From NCBI RefSeq assembly GCF_005795905.1, contig NZ_VAWE01000001.1, positions 3,320,501 through 3,384,500 on the forward strand: DNA of 64,000 nt, read 5' to 3'. The position numbers were made by a program, and so were the translations under genes. Positions 29,426 through 38,244 of the stretch are shown one piece after another (positions within the stretch are counted from its first letter, which is position 1; every line of letters starts with the position of its first letter). Under the pieces are notes generated by a model. It ran no database searches and was not told where the DNA came from. It saw nothing but the letters and a program-made list of their open reading frames with translations. The DNA is from Streptomyces marianii. GTDB lineage: Bacteria; Actinomycetota; Actinomycetes; Streptomycetales; Streptomycetaceae.

Positions 29426-31269
29426 TCGACGGTGACCGACTTCGCCAGGTTGCGCGGCTGGTCCACCTCGTTGCCCCGGGCGGTGGCGAGTTCGCAGGCG
29501 AAGACCTGGAGGGGGACGGTCGCGACCATCGGCTGGAGCAGCGCCGGCGTCTGCGGGATGCTGATCAGGTGGTCGGCGTACGCCTCGACCGCCGCGTCGC
29601 CCTCCTCGGCGATGACGATGGTGCGGGCGCCGCGGGCCCGGATCTCCTGGATGTTGGACACGATCTTGTCGTGCAGCACGGAACGGCTGCGCGGCGACGG
29701 CACGACGACGACCACGGGCAGGTCGTTCTCGATCAGGGCGATGGGCCCGTGCTTGAGCTCGCCGGCGGCGAAGCCCTCGGCGTGCATGTAGGCGAGTTCC
29801 TTGAGCTTCAGCGCGCCCTCCAGGGCCACCGGGTAACCGACGTGCCGGCCGAGGAAGAGCACCGTGTTCTTGCGGGCCAGCGAACGGGCGAGCTCGCGCA
29901 CCGGCTCCATGGTCTCCAGGACCTGGTCCACCTGGGTGGCGATCTGCGAGAGGTCCCGGATGACGGCCCGGATCTCGTCGCCCCACTTGGTGCCGCGCAC
30001 CTGCCCCAGGTACAGCGCGACCAGGTAGCAGGCCACCAGCTGGGTCAGGAACGCCTTGGTCGAGGCGACGGCGACCTCCGGCCCGGCGTGCGTGTAGAGC
30101 ACGGCGTCCGACTCGCGCGGGATCGTGGAGCCGTTGGTGTTGCAGATGGCGAGGACCTTCGCACCCTGCTCGCGGGCGTGGCGCAGCGCCATGAGCGTGT
30201 CCATGGTCTCGCCGGACTGCGAGATGGCGATGACGAGGGTGCGCTGGTCGAGGATCGGGTCGCGGTAGCGGAACTCGCTCGCCAGCTCCACCTCGCACGG
30301 GATCCGCGTCCAGTGCTCGATGGCGTACTTGGCGATGAGACCGGCGTGGAACGCCGTGCCGCACGCCACGATCACCACCTTGTGCGCCTCCCGCAGCACC
30401 GCGGCGGGGATACGCACCTCGTCGAGCGTGAGCGAGCCCTCCGCGTCGATCCGCCCGAGAAGCGTGTCGGCGACGGCCTTCGGCTGCTCGGCGATCTCCT
30501 TGAGCATGAAGTAGTCGTAGCCGCCCTTCTCGGCGGCGGAGGCGTCCCAGTCCACGTGGTACGAGCGCACCTCCGCGGGCGCGCCGTGGAAATCGGTCAC
30601 CGTGACGCCGTCGCGCCGGAGTTCGACGACCTGGTCCTGCCCGAGCTCGACGGCCGAGCGCGTGTGGGCGATGAACGCGGCGACGTCCGAGGCCAGGAAC
30701 GCCTCACCGTCGCCGACACCGACGACGAGCGGGGAGTTGCGCCGCGCGCCGACGACGACGTCGGGCTCGTCCGCGTGGACCGCGACCAGGGTGAACGCGC
30801 CGTCCAGCCGCCGGCACACCAGCCGCATGGCCTCGGCGAGTTCACCGCAGGACGAGAACTCCTCGGCGAGCAGATGGGCCACGACCTCCGTGTCCGTCTC
30901 GGAGGCCAGGTCGTGGCCGCGCTCGGCGAGTTCGGCCCGCAGCACGGCGAAGTTCTCGATGATGCCGTTGTGGACGACGGCGACGCGCCCGGCGTTGTCC
31001 AGGTGCGGATGGGCGTTGGCGTCGGTGGGGCCGCCGTGGGTGGCCCACCGGGTGTGCCCGATGCCCGTGGAACCGCTCGGCAGCGGCCGGTCGGTGAGTT
31101 CCTTCTCCAGGTTGAGCAGCTTCCCGGCCTTCTTGGCCGCGGCCAGCCCTCCGTCGGAGAGGACGGCCACGCCTGCCGAGTCGTAGCCCCGGTATTCGAG
31201 CCGCTTGAGCCCGGCGATGACGACATCGAGCGCGGACTGCGCTCCCACGTAACCCACGATTCCGCACAT
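29422..31269 (-). CDS. glmS: Glutamine-fructose-6-phosphate aminotransferase (isomerizing)
   Basis: 615 aa. Makes glucosamine-6-phosphate from fructose-6-phosphate and glutamine, the entry to UDP-GlcNAc. The nucleophile Cys2 follows Met (MCGIVGYVG), and the glutaminase domain includes [10 protein letters not shown]. Two SIS domains follow ([20 protein letters not shown]), ending KSVTVE. No glmS riboswitch is visible upstream. glmM, the next enzyme, lies 4 kb away. Confidence 0.97.
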   Translation of the reverse strand: MCGIVGYVGAQSALDVVIAGLKRLEYRGYDSAGVAVLSDGGLAAAKKAGKLLNLEKELTDRPLPSGSTGIGHTRWATHGGPTDANAHPHLDNAGRVAVVHNGIIENFAVLRAELAERGHDLASETDTEVVAHLLAEEFSSCGELAEAMRLVCRRLDGAFTLVAVHADEPDVVVGARRNSPLVVGVGDGEAFLASDVAAFIAHTRSAVELGQDQVVELRRDGVTVTDFHGAPAEVRSYHVDWDASAAEKGGYDYFMLKEIAEQPKAVADTLLGRIDAEGSLTLDEVRIPAAVLREAHKVVIVACGTAFHAGLIAKYAIEHWTRIPCEVELASEFRYRDPILDQRTLVIAISQSGETMDTLMALRHAREQGAKVLAICNTNGSTIPRESDAVLYTHAGPEVAVASTKAFLTQLVACYLVALYLGQVRGTKWGDEIRAVIRDLSQIATQVDQVLETMEPVRELARSLARKNTVLFLGRHVGYPVALEGALKLKELAYMHAEGFAAGELKHGPIALIENDLPVVVVVPSPRSRSVLHDKIVSNIQEIRARGARTIVIAEEGDAAVEAYADHLISIPQTPALLQPMVATVPLQVFACELATARGNEVDQPRNLAKSVTVE

Positions 31270-31356
31270 GGCGGCAGCCTACGACTCCGGCGCCCCGCCC
31301 GCCGCCGTCGCGGACCGCGTGAGCGCGGCGGTCCGTCGCGGGTCGGCCGAGCGGCC

Positions 31357-31388
31357 GGCGGCGGAAGCGGTCGGCGGCGGAAGCGGTC
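31357..31388. repeat. 16-bp tandem duplication upstream of glmS
   Basis: Two exact copies of GGCGGCGGAAGCGGTC (31357-31372 and 31373-31388) in the 245-bp gap between divergent glmS and coaA. Confidence 0.85.
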
Positions 31389-31514
31389 GGCGAGGCGACC
31401 GTGCCGGGTGCGCCGGTGCCCGGTGCATGACGCCCCGTGACCACCCGGCGGGGTCCGGCCCCGCGTGACCGAGCCCACCCCCCACGACCCGCCCTCAGCC
31501 CCGACAATGAGCAT

Positions 31515-32507
31515 GTGATCACTTCGCCGCCACGAAGCCGCAGGGGCGACCGGACCGAGGCGTCCCCGTATGTCGACCTGACCCGTGAGGAGTGGAGCGC
31601 CCTCCGCGAGAAGACGCCGCTGCCGCTGACCGCCGCCGAGGTCGAGCGGCTCCGCGGCCTCGGTGACGTCATCGACCTCGACGAGGTACGGGACATCTAT
31701 CTGCCGCTGTCCCGGCTGCTCAACCTGTACGTCGGGGCCACCGCCAATCTCCGCGGCGCCCTCAACACCTTCCTCGGCGAGGCCGGCAACGGCCACGGTA
31801 CCCAGCGCGGCACCCCGTTCGTCATAGGCGTCGCGGGCTCCGTCGCCGTCGGCAAGTCCACGGTGGCCCGGCTGCTGCAGGCGCTGCTCGCCCGCTGGCC
31901 CGAGCACCCGCGCGTCGAACTGGTCACCACCGACGGGTTCCTCTACCCGATGAAGGAGCTCCGGGACCGGGGGTTGATGTCGCGGAAGGGCTTCCCCGAG
32001 TCGTACGACCGCCGCGCCCTGACCCGTTTCGTCGCCGACATCAAGGCCGGCAAGGACGAGGTGTCCGCGCCCGTCTACTCGCACCTCATCTACGACATCG
32101 TCCCGGGCGAACGGCTGACCGTGCGCCGCCCCGACATCCTGATCGTCGAGGGCCTCAACGTCCTCCAGCCCGCCCTGCCCGGCAAGGACGGGCGCACCCG
32201 GGTCGGTCTCGCCGACTACTTCGACTTCTCCGTGTACGTGGACGCGCGTCCGGAGGACATCGAGCGCTGGTACCTCAACCGCTTCCGCAAGCTGCGCGAG
32301 ACCGCGTTCCAGGACCCGTCCTCGTACTTTCGCAGGTACACCCAGGTCTCCGAGGAGGAGGCACTGGACTACGCGCGGACGATGTGGCGCACGATCAACG
32401 GCGTCAACCTCCAGGAGAACGTGGCCCCGACGCGCGGGCGCGCCACCCTGGTCCTGCGCAAGGGCCCCGACCACAAGGTCCAGCGGCTCTCCCTGCGCAA
32501 GCTCTGA
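31515..32507 (+). CDS. coaA: Type I pantothenate kinase
   Basis: 330 aa. Phosphorylates pantothenate, the first step of CoA synthesis. P-loop [12 protein letters not shown], then TTDGFLYP and an EGLNVLQP motif, as in CoaA. GTG 31515 is chosen because GACAAT (31502-31507) lies just upstream and no ribosome site is present, suggesting a leaderless transcript. Divergent from glmS. Confidence 0.94.
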   Translation: MITSPPRSRRGDRTEASPYVDLTREEWSALREKTPLPLTAAEVERLRGLGDVIDLDEVRDIYLPLSRLLNLYVGATANLRGALNTFLGEAGNGHGTQRGTPFVIGVAGSVAVGKSTVARLLQALLARWPEHPRVELVTTDGFLYPMKELRDRGLMSRKGFPESYDRRALTRFVADIKAGKDEVSAPVYSHLIYDIVPGERLTVRRPDILIVEGLNVLQPALPGKDGRTRVGLADYFDFSVYVDARPEDIERWYLNRFRKLRETAFQDPSSYFRRYTQVSEEEALDYARTMWRTINGVNLQENVAPTRGRATLVLRKGPDHKVQRLSLRKL

Positions 32508-32568
32508 CCCGCCGCCGGCCGGCCGAGGCCGGACCGGCCGACCGGACGAACGCCGAGGAGCCGTCCGC

Positions 32569-32754
32569 GTGCCGCGTCTGCGCCTGCCGGCGGTGGCACC
32601 CGGTCACGGCGACGACGGGCAGGCAGGGGGCTTCAGCCGCCAACTGCTGCTGAACCTGGTCGGGATCGTCTTGGCGGGGACGCTGACGCTGCTCGTCCAG
32701 AAGAGGCCGTGGACGCGCCGGCGCCGGGCTATGTCGAAGCCGGCGGGAGCCTGA
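32569..32754 (+). CDS. Possible small single-pass membrane protein
   Basis: 61 aa from GTG 32569, with GAGGAG about 8 nt upstream. One hydrophobic segment (LLLNLVGIVLAGTLTLLV) is followed by a basic tail (KRPWTRRRRAM). No family recognised. The ribosome site and the positive-inside tail are the only support. Confidence 0.4.
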   Translation: MPRLRLPAVAPGHGDDGQAGGFSRQLLLNLVGIVLAGTLTLLVQKRPWTRRRRAMSKPAGA

Positions 32755-32802
32755 GCGTCGTACGAATGGTGCGCGCGAACGATTCGCCAGGGATCCTGTC
32801 GC

Positions 32803-33087
32803 TCAGGCGCCCGTTCCTTTACCGTCCACGACGAAGACGCCCATGCCCGTCACGGTTTCGACGAGGCCCTCGTCCTTGAGTACCTTCACCGCCTTGCGCA
32901 GGGTGTCCCTGGCCACTCCGAATTCCGCTTCGAGTTCGACCAGGCTCGGAATGCGCCGCCCAGGGGGAATCGCGCCGCTCTCGATGCGCTCACGCAGAAA
33001 CGCGGCGATCTGCTGATACGGCGGCACGGGGCCTTCCCGGTCAATACTCATGATCGCGACCGTAGACGTCGGGCGTTCACTCTCCAT
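32803..33087 (-). CDS. Small GntR-family regulator (winged helix only)
   Basis: 94 aa: a GntR winged helix without an effector domain. PPYQQIAAFLRERIESGAIP, then RRIPSLVELEAEFGVARDTL and AVKVLKDEGLVETVTGMGVF. Such minimal GntR proteins usually work with, or derive from, integrative plasmid (KorSA-like) control circuits. ATG 33087 is chosen; ATG 33051 (MSIDREGPV) would give 82 aa and matches the family core as well. Divergent from a two-gene cassette; the promoter region between them is interrupted by a MITE-like element. Confidence 0.82.
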   Translation of the reverse strand: MESERPTSTVAIMSIDREGPVPPYQQIAAFLRERIESGAIPPGRRIPSLVELEAEFGVARDTLRKAVKVLKDEGLVETVTGMGVFVVDGKGTGA

Positions 33088-33143
33088 AGCTACCCCAGAG
33101 GCTAGACGGGGGTAGTACACCTCCTCTACGCTGCAAAGAAGCA

Positions 33144-33172
33144 CCCCGGCGACGGATACAGCCGTCCCGGGG
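33144..33172. terminator. Hairpin between the GntR gene and the MITE-like element
   Basis: CCCCGG-C-GACGG paired with CCGTCCCGGGG, one bulged base, 6-nt loop. It lies in a divergent promoter region, so it may be an operator or leader hairpin and not a terminator. Confidence 0.4.
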
Positions 33173-33188
33173 CGTGGCCATCAACCGA

Positions 33189-33369
33189 CTAGGGCGTGTT
33201 GCGAAAGTAGCTCCGTCCGCCCGTAGGGCGGGGCCTGCGGCGTCTGGTGCGTGCGATCGCAAGGCGGAGGATCATCCTCGTACTGGACGTACTTGGATGA
33301 CTCCGACAACGCAGCGAGCGTGCGTGCCAGGCGTCGCGGGCCAGGAGGGACTTTCGCAACACGCCCTAG
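33189..33369. mobile_element. MITE-like element, 181 bp, 20-bp perfect terminal inverted repeats
   Basis: Ends CTAGGGCGTGTTGCGAAAGT (33189-33208) and its exact complement (33350-33369). CTAG at each edge may be target duplication or target. The inside is also nearly self-complementary (about 33241-33269 with 33313-33341, mostly transitions), so the whole element can fold into one hairpin. It encodes no transposase. Such ends resemble IS5-like elements of Streptomyces as I recall, so it is probably mobilised in trans. Confidence 0.8.
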
Positions 33370-33389
33370 GGAACCAAGGAGCCGATGAC

Positions 33390-33623
33390 GTGACCGACCT
33401 TATCCCCCGCCTCGCCGCGCGGCTGCGGAGTTGGCTGGACCGGCGCTTCCCTCCGGGAGCGGGCCCCGGTACCACTCCCCCGCCCGCGCCGGGCGCGCGA
33501 CCGGCGCCGCCCCTGCCCGCGCACCGCAGTCCGTACGGCCTCGACGAACCGCTCGACGGGGACGCGGGCGCGCTGGTGCGCCCCTACCTCGGCGACGCCC
33601 TCCTCCGCGAGGCGGCCGCATGA
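33390..33623 (+). CDS. Small hypothetical protein beside the GntR gene
   Basis: 77 aa from GTG 33390, with AAGGAG 8 nt before. Amphipathic basic N-terminus (LIPRLAARLRSWLDRRF), a Pro/Ala-rich middle, and an acidic C-terminus (LDEPLDGDAGALVRPYLGDA). No domain recognised. Its stop overlaps the next ATG, so the two are coupled. The MITE-like element ends only 20 bp upstream. Confidence 0.65.
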   Translation: MTDLIPRLAARLRSWLDRRFPPGAGPGTTPPPAPGARPAPPLPAHRSPYGLDEPLDGDAGALVRPYLGDALLREAAA

Positions 33624-33817
33624 ACCGCGACCGCTCCCCGGAACGGCCGCCGCCCGTGCGCATGTGCGTGCGGTGCGAGCAGGTCACGGACGATCCCGTA
33701 CTGGTGCACGAGGTCCACGGTGCGAGCGGTCCCGGCTGGAACGTGTACGCCTGCCGCCGCTGCGCCCCTCTGTTCCCGCCTCCCGTCGACGTGTTCGACC
33801 TGCTGCGGGGCGACTGA
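33620..33817 (+). CDS. Small zinc-ribbon-like protein
   Basis: 65 aa. Two CxxC knuckles, Cys16/Cys19 (MCVRCEQ) and Cys45/Cys48 (YACRRCAP), probably bind one zinc. ATG 33620 overlaps the previous stop (ATGA). Function unknown; together with the preceding gene and the divergent GntR it forms a compact cassette. Confidence 0.72.
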   Translation: MNRDRSPERPPPVRMCVRCEQVTDDPVLVHEVHGASGPGWNVYACRRCAPLFPPPVDVFDLLRGD

Positions 33818-33895
33818 ACCGGGGCGACCGGGCCCGGAACGACGACGGGGCGGACCGGCCCGGCGCCGTGCCCGCCCCCGGAGCATCCGGACGGA

Positions 33896-35302
33896 CTACC
33901 CGAGCGTCCCCTGCAGCCAGTCGAAGACGACCTCGCAGTGCAGCTGCGGCGCCATCGGCGAGCAGTGCAGCTGCGCACCCTCGGCCGCGGTGAGCTTCAG
34001 ATAGTCCTTGGGCGCGGTCAGTGCGTCGAACATCTGCTGCGCCTGACCCGGGTAGAACTGCTCGTCCTCGTAGTCGAGCACGAGCGTCGGCGTCTTGATG
34101 CGCGGCACGATGTCCGTGATCGTCAGCGCCTGGATGCGCTTGGCGGGCGTGTAGAAGTCGGTGAAGATCTTGCCCTCGCGGGCGGCGAGCATCGCCGGGA
34201 TGGAGAAGGGCTCGAAGCGCTTCTTCATCGTCGCGGCGTCGGCGGGGGACATTCCGGGAACGACTTCCTCGTTCCAGATGTTGTTCGTCTCCTCCTTGCT
34301 CGGGGTGAGGATCTCCCGGACCTCCGCGGGGAAGCCCAGCCACGGCTCCACGCAGCCGGGCATGGCCACCAGCGCGGCGATCCGGTCCTCGAATGCCGCG
34401 GCCCGGGGTGCCAGGTCACCGGCCATGCTCAACCCGGTGAGACCGATCTTGGCGGTGTCCACGTCGGAACGCTGCGACAGCCAGTCGACGAGGGGACCGA
34501 CGACCTTCTCCCAGGTCGGGGTGAAGACCACCCGGTCCACGAAGAGCAGCTGGCCCTGGCCGGGACCGTCGTAGACGAGGGCGTTCCAGCCGCGGTCCAG
34601 GGCGGCCGCGACGCCGTAGGTCCACATGTCGACGTTCTGTCCGTCGCTGCCGTTGGTCAGGATCACGGTGGGGCGGCGGGTGTCCGACGAGTCCGGACGG
34701 AAGAACCACACCGGCAGCGGGGTCTTGCCGTAGGGGACGTTCGCCTTCACCGGTGCCGGGTCGCACAGGTCGCAGAACTTGTCCCAGGCGCCCCGCCCGG
34801 CCTTGTACAGGTCCTCCTCGCTGCCCGGGTCGTCCGAGCCGAGGACGAAGAACAGCGCCTGGGCGTAGTACTGCGCGGCGCGCAGCGCACGGAAGCGGGT
34901 GGTCTGGTCGTCGGGCTTGCCGCCCGGGGGCGGCCCCATCAGCTTGTCGCCGAGCTCGCGGAAGGTCGCGACGTACGTCTGCGCGGAGAGGCCGGCCTTG
35001 TTCACGGCGTTCACGGCGGTGAGGACCTCGCCCACCTCCCCCGCGCTGAAGCCGGCCCCGCCGAGAGCCCACAGACAGCTGAAGTTGTAGGCCGGATCCT
35101 CGAAGAGCGTCATCGCCCCGGGCGTCGGGCTGTCCGCCTGGGGCTGCGGCGAGGTCGCCCCGCTCGGCGTGGGCGCGTTCGCTGGCCTCGCCCCCGACGA
35201 GGTGCACCCGGCCAGTGCGGCGGCCCCGGCCCCGCCGAGGATCCCGGCCAGTGCGGTGCGACGGCTGGGCCCTGACGAGCGGTCAGCTGATACGTACGTC
35301 AT
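33896..35302 (-). CDS. Tat-exported lipoprotein alpha/beta hydrolase
   Basis: 468 aa. N-terminal twin-arginine SRRTALAG, a hydrophobic core, then lipobox LAGC at about residue 33, so it is a Tat lipoprotein on the outer face. A Ser/Pro/Thr linker follows. The hydrolase domain has LVYDGPGQGQLL and the nucleophile elbow GLSMAGDLAPR, the acid near VLDYEDEQFYPG and a late His (LHCSPMAPQLHCE). Resembles dipeptidyl/prolyl-oligopeptidase-type hydrolases. Substrate unknown. Confidence 0.84.
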   Translation of the reverse strand: MTYVSADRSSGPSRRTALAGILGGAGAAALAGCTSSGARPANAPTPSGATSPQPQADSPTPGAMTLFEDPAYNFSCLWALGGAGFSAGEVGEVLTAVNAVNKAGLSAQTYVATFRELGDKLMGPPPGGKPDDQTTRFRALRAAQYYAQALFFVLGSDDPGSEEDLYKAGRGAWDKFCDLCDPAPVKANVPYGKTPLPVWFFRPDSSDTRRPTVILTNGSDGQNVDMWTYGVAAALDRGWNALVYDGPGQGQLLFVDRVVFTPTWEKVVGPLVDWLSQRSDVDTAKIGLTGLSMAGDLAPRAAAFEDRIAALVAMPGCVEPWLGFPAEVREILTPSKEETNNIWNEEVVPGMSPADAATMKKRFEPFSIPAMLAAREGKIFTDFYTPAKRIQALTITDIVPRIKTPTLVLDYEDEQFYPGQAQQMFDALTAPKDYLKLTAAEGAQLHCSPMAPQLHCEVVFDWLQGTLG

Positions 35303-35387
35303 GCCAGCCGAACGTAGGAGCCGTGCCGCCGGGCCTCCGGCCGCGACACCCGCCGTTCCCCCGAACGGCGGGCCGCGGAGTCCCGCG

Positions 35388-36746
35388 TCAGCCCAGCGCG
35401 GACTTCACCGCGTCGGCGAGCCGCCCGGCCACCGAGCGGGCCTGCTCGATGTCCGCCGCCTCGACCATCACCCGGACCAGCGGCTCGGTGCCGGAGGGGC
35501 GCAGCAGTACCCGGCCGGTGGTGCCGAGCTCGCGCTCGGCGTCGCCGACGGCGGCCGCCAGCTCGGCCGACGACGAGACGCGCGACTTGTCGACGTCCGG
35601 GACGTTGACCAGGACCTGCGGGAGGCGGTCCATGACACCGGCCAGCTCCGCCAGGGACCGGCCGGTCGCGGCGACGCGGGCCGCCAGCATCAGCCCGGTG
35701 AGCGTGCCGTCTCCGGTGGTGGCGTGGTCGAGGACGATGACGTGGCCGGACTGCTCGCCGCCCAGGGCGTAGCCGTGCTCCTTCATCGACTCCAGCACAT
35801 AGCGGTCGCCGACGGCGGTCTGCACCAGTTCGACGCCCTCGCGCTCCATCGCCAGCTTGAAGCCCAGGTTCGACATCACGGTGGCGACGACGGTGTTGCC
35901 GCGCAGCGTGCCCGCCTCGCGCATGGCGAGCGCCAGCACCGCGAGGATCTGGTCGCCGTCGACCTCGTTGCCCTCCGCGTCCACGGCGAGGCAGCGGTCG
36001 GCGTCGCCGTCGTGGGCGATGCCGAAGTCGGCCCCGTGGTCGACGACCGCGGCCTTCAGCAGGCCGAGGTGGGTCGAACCGCAGTTGTCGTTGATGTTGA
36101 GGCCGTCCGGCTCGGCGCCGATCGTGACCACCTCCGCGCCGGCCCGCGCGAACGCCTCGGGCGAGACCCGGGCCGCGGCGCCGTGCGCCTCGTCGAGAAC
36201 GACCTTGAGCCCGTCCAGCCGGTTCGGCAGCACGGCGATGAGGTGGGCGACGTACTTGTCGAAGCCCTCGTCGTAGTCCCGGACCCGGCCGACGCCCGCG
36301 CCGGTCGGCCGGTCCCACGGCGCGCCGGTGCGGTGCTCCTCGTAGACGGACTCGATCCGGTCCTCCAGCTCGTCGGCGAGCTTGTGGCCACCGCGGGCGA
36401 AGAACTTGACGCCGTTGTCCGGCATGGCGTTGTGGCTCGCGGAGAGCATCACTCCGAGGTCGGCGCCGAGCACGCCGGTGAGGTACGCCACCGCCGGGGT
36501 GGGCAGCACACCGACCCGCAGGACGTCCACGCCCGCGCTCGCGAGGCCCGCCACCACGGCGGCCTCCAGGAACTCCCCGGACGCGCGGGGATCACGTCCG
36601 ACCACCGCCGTCGGCCGATGGCCCTCGAACGTGCCCGCCTCGGCCAGCACGTGCGCCGCCGCGACCGACAGGCCGAGCGCCAGCTCCGCCGTCAGATCCG
36701 CGTTCGCGACACCGCGCACACCGTCCGTGCCGAAGAGTCGTCCCAC
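35388..36746 (-). CDS. glmM: Phosphoglucosamine mutase
   Basis: 452 aa. Converts glucosamine-6-phosphate to glucosamine-1-phosphate for UDP-GlcNAc. Starts with GTG 36746 ([13 protein letters not shown]), GGAGGA upstream. The phosphoserine loop [11 protein letters not shown], Mg site DGDADRC, and phosphate loop [12 protein letters not shown] are all intact. It follows rpsI-rplM in the same direction, after a terminator. Confidence 0.96.
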   Translation of the reverse strand: MGRLFGTDGVRGVANADLTAELALGLSVAAAHVLAEAGTFEGHRPTAVVGRDPRASGEFLEAAVVAGLASAGVDVLRVGVLPTPAVAYLTGVLGADLGVMLSASHNAMPDNGVKFFARGGHKLADELEDRIESVYEEHRTGAPWDRPTGAGVGRVRDYDEGFDKYVAHLIAVLPNRLDGLKVVLDEAHGAAARVSPEAFARAGAEVVTIGAEPDGLNINDNCGSTHLGLLKAAVVDHGADFGIAHDGDADRCLAVDAEGNEVDGDQILAVLALAMREAGTLRGNTVVATVMSNLGFKLAMEREGVELVQTAVGDRYVLESMKEHGYALGGEQSGHVIVLDHATTGDGTLTGLMLAARVAATGRSLAELAGVMDRLPQVLVNVPDVDKSRVSSSAELAAAVGDAERELGTTGRVLLRPSGTEPLVRVMVEAADIEQARSVAGRLADAVKSALG

Positions 36747-36887
36747 TGGTGTCCTCCGATTGTGCTCCGAAAAACGCAAGCCCCGTGGTGTCCCTGCGTG
36801 AGGGTGCGGGGTCCCCCGTGTGCCGTTTATACGCCGGGGGTACGGGGCTGTGTCACCCCGGGGGCGCCCCGGGTCCGGTATACGGAA

Positions 36888-36918
36888 CGCCCCGGCGGCA
36901 CCGAGTGCCGCCGGGGCG
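36888..36918 (-). terminator. Terminator after rpsI
   Basis: Perfect 13-bp stem (36888-36900 with 36906-36918) and a 5-nt loop, 29 bp beyond the rpsI stop and before glmM. Confidence 0.8.
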
Positions 36919-36946
36919 AACGTAAGCCGTACAGGCGAGCAGGCGA

Positions 36947-37465
36947 TTAGCGCTTGCTGTACTGCGGGGCCTTGCGGGCCTTCTTCAGACCGGCCTTCTT
37001 CCGCTCGACCGCGCGGTCGTCGCGGCGCAGGAAGCCGGCCTTCTTCAGCGGGCCGCGGTTGTTCTCCACGTCCGCCTCGTTCAGCGCGCGGGCCACGCCG
37101 AGGCGCAGGGCGCCGGCCTGGCCGGACACGCCGCCACCCGCGATGCGGGCGATGACGTCGTAGCGGTCGTCGAGCTCGAGCACCTTGAAGGGCTCGTTGA
37201 CTTCCTGCTGGTGCACCTTGTTCGGGAAGTAGTCCTCGAGGGTGCGACCGTTGATCGTCCACTTGCCGGTGCCCGGCACGATGCGGACACGGGCGATGGC
37301 GTTCTTGCGGCGACCCAGGCCGGCGGCCGGCTGCGGCTCGCCGAAGCGGGACGCGAGCGACTCGCTCGTGTACTCGCCCTCGACGGGGGCCTCGGACTCG
37401 AAGGTGGTGACCTCGGCGTAGGTCTCTTCGCCCTCGAGCGGGGTCTCGGTGGTGGTCTCGGCCAC
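36947..37465 (-). CDS. rpsI: 30S ribosomal protein S9
   Basis: 172 aa. The first 50 residues are an acidic extension ([14 protein letters not shown]...), then the S9 core from [15 protein letters not shown] to the C-terminal KAPQYSKR tail that reaches the P-site tRNA. GTG 37465 with GAGGAG upstream. 41 bp after rplM, the usual pair. Confidence 0.97.
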   Translation of the reverse strand: MAETTTETPLEGEETYAEVTTFESEAPVEGEYTSESLASRFGEPQPAAGLGRRKNAIARVRIVPGTGKWTINGRTLEDYFPNKVHQQEVNEPFKVLELDDRYDVIARIAGGGVSGQAGALRLGVARALNEADVENNRGPLKKAGFLRRDDRAVERKKAGLKKARKAPQYSKR

Positions 37466-37506
37466 GATTCTCCTCAGATTCTGTTCGTCTTAGGGGGTGG
37501 CCGGAC

Positions 37507-37950
37507 TTACTGCGCGACCTGGGTGATCTCGAACGGGACCGGCTGCTGGGCAGCGTGCGGGTGGTTCTCGCCCGCGTAGACCTTCAGCTTCGAGAGCATC
37601 TGACGGCCCAGGGAGTTCTTGGGCAGCATGCCCTTGACGGCCTTCTCGACGGCCTTCTCGGGGTTCTTGTCGAGCAGCTCGTCGTAGCGGACGGAGCGCA
37701 GACCACCCGGGTAGCCGGAGTGGCGGTACGCCATCTTCTGGGTCCGCTTGTTGCCGGACAGGTGCACCTTGTCGGCGTTGATGATGATGACGAAGTCACC
37801 AGCGTCGACGTGGGGCGCGTAGATCGGCTTGTGCTTGCCCCGCAGGAGGGTGGCAGCGGTGGTGGCCAGACGACCCAGGACGACGTCCTGGGCGTCGATG
37901 ACGTGCCACTGGCGCGTCACATCGCCGGGCTTGGGGCTGTACGTACGCAC
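37507..37950 (-). CDS. rplM: 50S ribosomal protein L13
   Basis: 147 aa. Starts with GTG 37950 ([19 protein letters not shown]); [17 protein letters not shown] and [11 protein letters not shown] are family motifs. First gene of rplM-rpsI. Confidence 0.97.
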   Translation of the reverse strand: MRTYSPKPGDVTRQWHVIDAQDVVLGRLATTAATLLRGKHKPIYAPHVDAGDFVIIINADKVHLSGNKRTQKMAYRHSGYPGGLRSVRYDELLDKNPEKAVEKAVKGMLPKNSLGRQMLSKLKVYAGENHPHAAQQPVPFEITQVAQ

Positions 37951-38244
37951 GGTCGTAGCCTTCGCTTCTTCAGTGATGGGGATCCCCCGGCTCGTGAGAG
38001 CACGGAGGACGGGGTCCTGACAAGGCCACCCGGACGATCACGACAGCCCTGGCCGCACATCGGGGACGCAACCCGAGTGCATGCCGCTGGTCATCGGCCC
38101 GGTGAACCGGCGTAAGGGCCCCTCACGTGAGATAGAGCAAGCCAATACGCATAACGAACCAGCAGAATACCCGCGCTCCCCCGCACGGGTCAAAACGCCC
38201 CCGGCCCGGCGGCGCGGCCCGGCACGGAGGCCCCGGGGCCTCCG
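37951..38244 (-). promoter_or_regulatory. rplM-rpsI leader and promoter region
   Basis: 294 bp with no gene. A perfect 10-bp palindrome CTCACGTGAG lies at 38122-38131. An AT-richer stretch around 38135-38165 is the likeliest core promoter, but the best -35/-10 pair (TTCGTT, 18 nt, TATCTC on the minus strand) is weak. Confidence 0.4.

Noticed and set aside
29569..31440. 623-aa plus-strand frame opposite glmS
   Set aside because: Antisense shadow; glmS is complete.
29422..31500. glmS ribozyme/riboswitch
   Set aside because: The region upstream of the glmS start shows only GC-rich repeats and none of the conserved glmS ribozyme core.
38122..38131. CTCACGTGAG palindrome as a specific regulator site
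   Set aside because: A single 10-bp palindrome in a GC-rich leader is weak evidence; noted only within the leader feature.
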